This document shows, one piece after another, positions 7,413-10,774 of a stretch of 10,774 nt of DNA. A program made the position numbers and the translations under genes. Every line of letters begins with the position of its first letter. Position 1 is the stretch's first letter. The notes beneath the pieces are model-generated. The model did not search any database, was not told the DNA's origin, and saw only the letters and a program-made list of their open reading frames with translations. The stretch comes from Jimgerdemannia flammicorona (taxonomy: Eukaryota; Mucoromycota; Endogonomycetes; Endogonales; Endogonaceae). The DNA lies in contig RBNI01006991.1 in NCBI GenBank assembly GCA_003990745.1, positions 1-10,774 of the forward strand. The letters run 5' to 3'.

Positions 7413-8429
7413 TTAGAGCAGAATGTTCAAGATCATGGGAGCTTCATCCTCATCATCAGAGGTCAGGATGTCTTCAAAGGAGATGAGGTCCATGAACATT
7501 TCATCAAGGTCATGTAGGTCATGCATTTTGCATGCTTCAGGTATTTTGTGTATATCGTATGTCTCACATATGTTGAAGTCATGCAGGATGATATCATTGC
7601 CAATGATGTCATTATGTTCGGCAGTGGGGAAATTGAGAACAAGGAGATCTAGAGCTCTCCAGTCTATGAGGTTCTCTTCTACAAAATAGGGAACAAATGT
7701 GGGGTCTTGGGGAGGTCTAACCTAGATACTTGGGCCTTGGAATACTGAGATCAATCCTTGCAGGAATTGGTCTAAGTTGTCCTGGAGGATAGGATGCCAG
7801 AAGTTTTCTACTTCATCACTATTGAGGGTGATAGTGGACTGGGCTTCTGTAGCCACCCTAGCTTCTAGTGCATTGATACAGTGAGATGACAGGTCTCTGA
7901 AATCTGAGACTCTAACATACTCCAAGTTGGGGATTGACCATGGTACATATCTGAAGATCTGATGGATCTTCTTAGCTGTCCTCATTTTACATATATCCAT
8001 AAGAGTAGCATCTTGTAGCCCTTGAGTACTAGCCTGGGAGAACTCCTGGCAGAGGAGGTTTCCTATTTCGTGCTTCTACCACATTTGGAGGCATTCGGTA
8101 GCAATGGTGATCCTTGTTTCCATTTCACAATGGTAGAGGATATAGTGATAAGGGTCACCAGTACCCAGGTTGACACTAGGAGTCCTTCTTGTGTGGGTCC
8201 TCATGGCTCTTCTGATGTCTTGGAACATTCTTTCTTCAATTGAGATACCTTGGTGGTTCCTTGACCTTGAGGTTTGGTGGGTAGCAGGCATTTTGTTTGT
8301 AGTGAGTCTTTAAGCTATTTTGAGATTGGTGGGTCTTGTTGGTTGCTGCTACTGCAGTTCCTTAATCCTTCTTTTATATTCCTCAAGATGCTTATACTGT
8401 GGTTACAATGACTCACAGTTGGTCACCAT
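7413..8429 (-). pseudogene. Unrecognised extra ORF of element B, between integrase and LTR
   Basis: A single minus-strand frame runs from the ATG at 8291 (MPATHQTSRSRNHQG) to the TAA at 7413, 292 codons. It has only two internal stops, TAGs at 8076-8078 and 7722-7724, both explained by CAG to TAG. The frame can be followed upstream to an ATG at 8429 through a helical stretch with YKHLEEYKRRIKELQ and three more stops. The product has a basic N-terminal region (RRAMRTHTRRTP), a mixed central part (RYVPWSIPNLEYVRVSDFRD) and a strongly acidic C-terminal tail (HDLHDLDEMFMDLISFED, then SDDEDE). No signal peptide, membrane segment, zinc knuckle, protease or chromodomain is visible, so there is no support for an envelope protein. 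It lies in the same direction as pol with no LTR between. It may be a third ORF of the element or a captured or host gene. I do not recognise the family. Confidence 0.6.
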
Positions 8430-8575
8430 TGCTCATCTTGTATGCCATATGATCTTCTTGTGCTCTGATCTGGTGGCTTGTAAGGAAAGACTGTCTCCTG
8501 TGCTGATGTCATTATTCTGGGGTCACCATTACATCTTCCTCCTGAATAAGGATCTTCTCGAGCATCCTTATTCAT
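8423..8575 (-). pseudogene. Short open segment upstream of the extra ORF, possibly its N-terminus
   Basis: Starting MNKDAREDPYSGGRCNG at the ATG at 8575, 50 codons stay open until a TGA at 8423-8425 (in DEQW-stop, again where CGA could have stood). It is rich in Arg, Pro and Ser. It overlaps the start of the downstream extra ORF in a different frame, so an indel may have split one gene. The ORF is short and unrecognised, hence the low confidence. Confidence 0.35.
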
Positions 8576-8880
8576 TGGTCCAGTTCTGAAAAATTTGCTG
8601 ATCCCATAACCTCTGGCAAGGGGTTGAAAAGTAGTATTTATGGGCTGGCATCTTCCCTTTATATTTTGGCATGATGGTGAAGGGTCGCTCCCTTCATATA
8701 GAGCAAGAGCCTGATTCTGATCTTGATCAATCAGTTGACAGTTTGAACTCCTCTGGCTTCAAAAGTCTCATGGATGAGTAGTTGCTGGTACCATATCCCT
8801 TAGAGAATGGTCCAGATAAATAGTCTGCTGATCATAGGACATGCTGTTATGATTTGCAGACTAGAACCTCATGGGCAGTC
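8576..8880 (-). other. Pol C-terminal tail or spacer of element B
   Basis: After the integrase GPY/F module the reading continues with HEVLVCKS, SADYLSGPFSKGYGTSNYSS and MRLLKPEEFKLSTD, broken by stops. I see no chromodomain (no aromatic cage pattern) and no LTR-like edge. It links pol to the extra ORF without a visible boundary, which supports both belonging to one element. Confidence 0.4.
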
Positions 8881-10624
8881 ATTATGTTTTGCTTCTCTTG
8901 TATAGGTTCATGGTACTTCTTGAGTCTGTTTCTATGTACCATGGTAGGCAGTATAGTCTCTGAGATTTTTCTAAGCCAGAAGGTAGTTCTCTTGATATCT
9001 TGTACATAGAAGGGTCCTTCCTATTTGGGCTCCAGTTTTTGTGACCATGAGGCTTCTACCATATTTTGATACAGTAGAACTTTTTCTCTGATTCAGATGG
9101 GTTCTAGGGCCTTGTGATTCTTTTCCGCATTCTTCCTTATCAGTGCTTGTAACTTAATAATGTAATCTTCAGCCTTCTTTCTGATTTGGTGTAGTCTCTG
9201 GATTTCTGCATTAACCCATCTCCAAGTTAGGTCTAGATTTGTGGCTGAGGTTCCATCAGAATCTTCTTCTCCAAAGAGCAGCTCTCTTGGGGTGAAGTGT
9301 GTACTCTGTAACCATATGTCTCATAGGACAGAGAGGATGGTTGAGAGATAGTTATCCCAATTCCCATATGTCTCTGAGATTTTTGCTAGGATGTTCTTGA
9401 GGGTCTTGTTGGTTCTCTCTGTCTGTCCATTTTCTTGAGAGTGGTACACAGTGGTCTTGATGTGCTGGATCTTGTATTTCTGATACATTATCTCATGGAA
9501 TCTATTGAGAAATTCTATGCCATGGTCTGTTGTGATTTGCTTTGGTGTCTTGTAGCGGCAGATGATTTCTCAGTACAGGAAGTCAGCTATAGAGAGGGCA
9601 TTGGCTTCTTGTAATACTCCTGCCTCTATCCATTTGGTGAAGAGGTCTACAATAACTATAATATAGTGGTTTCCTGATAGTGTTATTGGTAGTATTTATT
9701 GTGATGTGGTGGAAGGGGATAGGCTCAATTCTTAATGATCTGGGTGCCTAGTCTTACTGATCTTGTTTTTGTTTTTGGTACTTGTCACACCCTTTGACAA
9801 ATTGGCGCAGGTCTTTTTCTATCTTGGGCCACCACATGGTTCTTCTTGCCTTGTCATATATATTGGTTCCTCCTAGGTGTCCTTGCTCATGTACTTCCTT
9901 CATTACTTGATACTTCTTGTGTTCGGATATTACTAGCTTTCCTCCTTTTCTGAGTATAGTGTTATCTAGTTCAAACTGTTTCTAAGTCCAGTTGATGATA
10001 GTGATTGTCCAGGGTTTGAGGTGGTTGGGTATCTTCTGCTGTCCAAGGTAGCTGATTAATCCATAGTATAGCTCCTTATTCATGTTGGATAGTCTTGATG
10101 GGGGTGTTTTGGGGTGTCCTTGAGAGTGTATCAGCATTGGTATTGGTTCTTTCTGAGTGGTGCTTGACAGTACAGTCATACTCTTACAGCCTATAGATCC
10201 ATCTGGCATATATTTCTTTGGGGTTCAGAGTGTGGAATAGCCAGATAAGAGTGGAATGGTCTGTTTGAATGGTGAAGTATTTCTTGGCCAGGTAGTAGTG
10301 GAACTTGTCTACTGCCCAAACTACTACTAAGCATTCGAGCTTGTATGACTCATAGTTCTGTTCTGCTCCACAGGTACCTCAGCTTGCATAGGAGATGATA
10401 TATTCATGTCCATCTTTCTTCTGAGCTAGGACTGCTCCAAGTCCTATAGTACTTGCATCTGTCTGCAGGATGAATTCTAGGTTCCAATCTAGTCTTCTGA
10501 GGATAGGTGCTTGAGTCAACCTGGTCTTGAGTTCATTGAAGGTTTCTTGGCATTCCTTGGTCCATTCGAATTTGGTCTCCTTCTTCAGTAGCTCGTAGAT
10601 AGGTGCTGTAATATTGGAGTATCC
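8881..10624 (-). pseudogene. pol: Ty3/gypsy Pol relic: RT connection, RNase H and integrase of element B
   Basis: The minus-strand order is RT end (GYSNITAPIYELLKK, KFEWTKECQETFNELK), then RNase H, then integrase. RNase H shows QTDAS (Asp codon 10457-10459), GLGAVLAQ, YKLECLVVVWAVDKFHYYL, QTDHS (Asp 10259-10261) and NADTLSR (10118-10138). The integrase N-terminus has both zinc His codons in EVHEQGHLGG (9889-9891 and 9877-9879). It keeps the first Cys in GCDKY (9787-9789), but the second Cys is now Tyr. In the core, TTDHGIEF (Asp 9525-9527) and NGQTERTN (Glu 9417-9419) are separated by exactly 35 residues, the D,D-35-E spacing. The first catalytic Asp is expected in ITINTT, where AAT (9694-9696) suggests Asp to Asn. 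A GPF-Y module (EGPFYVQD, about 9000-9017) closes the domain. There are several stops and frameshifts (near 10130, 9960 and 9685). The 5' part of pol is missing because a retroposon inserted at 10625. Confidence 0.92.
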
Positions 10625-10774
10625 TTTTTTTTTTATAGTCACTTGGACTCCATTTCTTTATTAATACCCATCTATCCCATTTAAATACAGTGAGCCCACC
10701 CCCCTATCCGATCCCCCTAGGGGGGCCCCCTCCCCCCTACCTCTTCCTGATGAAAGACCACTTTGTCTAACACT
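10625..10774 (-). mobile_element. 3' end of a second poly(A)-tailed retroposon
   Basis: Read on the minus strand, G-rich sequence leads to AATAAA (10657-10662), and 22 bases later to a run of ten A's (10625-10634). Immediately after the tail, element B's pol begins mid-domain at GYSNITAP. That junction is what a target-primed insertion into pol would leave. The other end and the target duplication lie beyond the window. Its end shares with the 4727-5922 retroposon the AATAAA spacing, GAGTCCA and GACTAT near the tail, and a G-rich sense strand, so they may be one family. Confidence 0.65.
10699..10737 (-). other. G-run cluster with palindrome and quadruplex potential
   Basis: The minus strand carries four G-tracts of at least five (10732-10737, 10726-10730, 10713-10717, 10699-10704). 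The palindrome CCCCCTAGGGGG (10713-10724) overlaps them, so hairpin and quadruplex structures would compete. Such a stretch is also a common site of sequencing or assembly error. Confidence 0.6.

Noticed and set aside
7423..8589. Plus-strand open frames at 7423-7689, 8022-8243 and 8320-8589
   Set aside because: They are shadows opposite the minus-strand extra ORF, which has one continuous frame of 292 codons.
8576..8935. Chromodomain after integrase
   Set aside because: Many fungal Ty3/gypsy elements have one. The sequence after the GPY/F module shows no recognisable chromodomain pattern.
9982..10209. 75-codon minus-strand open frame as a separate gene
   Set aside because: Its first part is a shadow of the RNase H end. 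Its last part is the real RNase H-integrase linker of the broken pol, so it is covered by that entry.

Overview
This is a repeat-only window, most probably from a filamentous fungus. I see no intact host gene, rRNA, tRNA or CRISPR. It is a nest of decayed Ty3/gypsy (Metaviridae) LTR retrotransposons on both strands, cut by poly(A)-tailed retroposons. The fungal assignment is an inference from the Gag and Pol style and from the decay pattern. Premature stops fall where CAA, CAG, CGA or TGG would be expected, which means C-to-T on either strand, as in RIP or deamination of methylated cytosine. No lineage below that can be named safely.

Layout from left to right. (1) 1-12 is a poly(A) run, probably the tail of an insertion lying to the left. 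(2) 13-1804, minus strand, is the 5' end of element A: LTR (1804 to 1341), a primer-binding site matching the 3' end of initiator tRNA-Met, a Gag pseudogene with a CCHC zinc knuckle, and then a dUTPase domain in the -1 frame relative to Gag. (3) 1805-3267, plus strand, is an older and very AT-rich Pol relic (reverse transcriptase and RNase H). (4) 3268-4655 is AT-rich sequence with no domain I can name. (5) 4656-7126, plus strand, is a Gag-like relic split by a 1,196-bp poly(A)-tailed retroposon (4727-5922) with perfect 19-bp target-site duplications. (6) 7135-10624, minus strand, is the 3' part of element B: RNase H and integrase, an unrecognised extra ORF after integrase, and a candidate 3' LTR. 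Its reverse transcriptase is cut off at 10625 by the poly(A) tail of another minus-strand retroposon that runs out of the window.

Relative ages can be read from decay and nesting. The plus-strand Pol and Gag relics are oldest, with near-total CpG loss and many stops. Elements A and B interrupt them and carry fewer stops. The poly(A) retroposons are youngest and keep ordinary GC content and CpGs.

Most noteworthy are the dUTPase fused behind Gag-NC in a Ty3/gypsy element, the extra ORF between integrase and LTR in element B, and the G-rich, apparently non-coding retroposon family with a 3'-terminal hairpin. Nothing here looks functional as it stands. The value is in the architectures these relics preserve.
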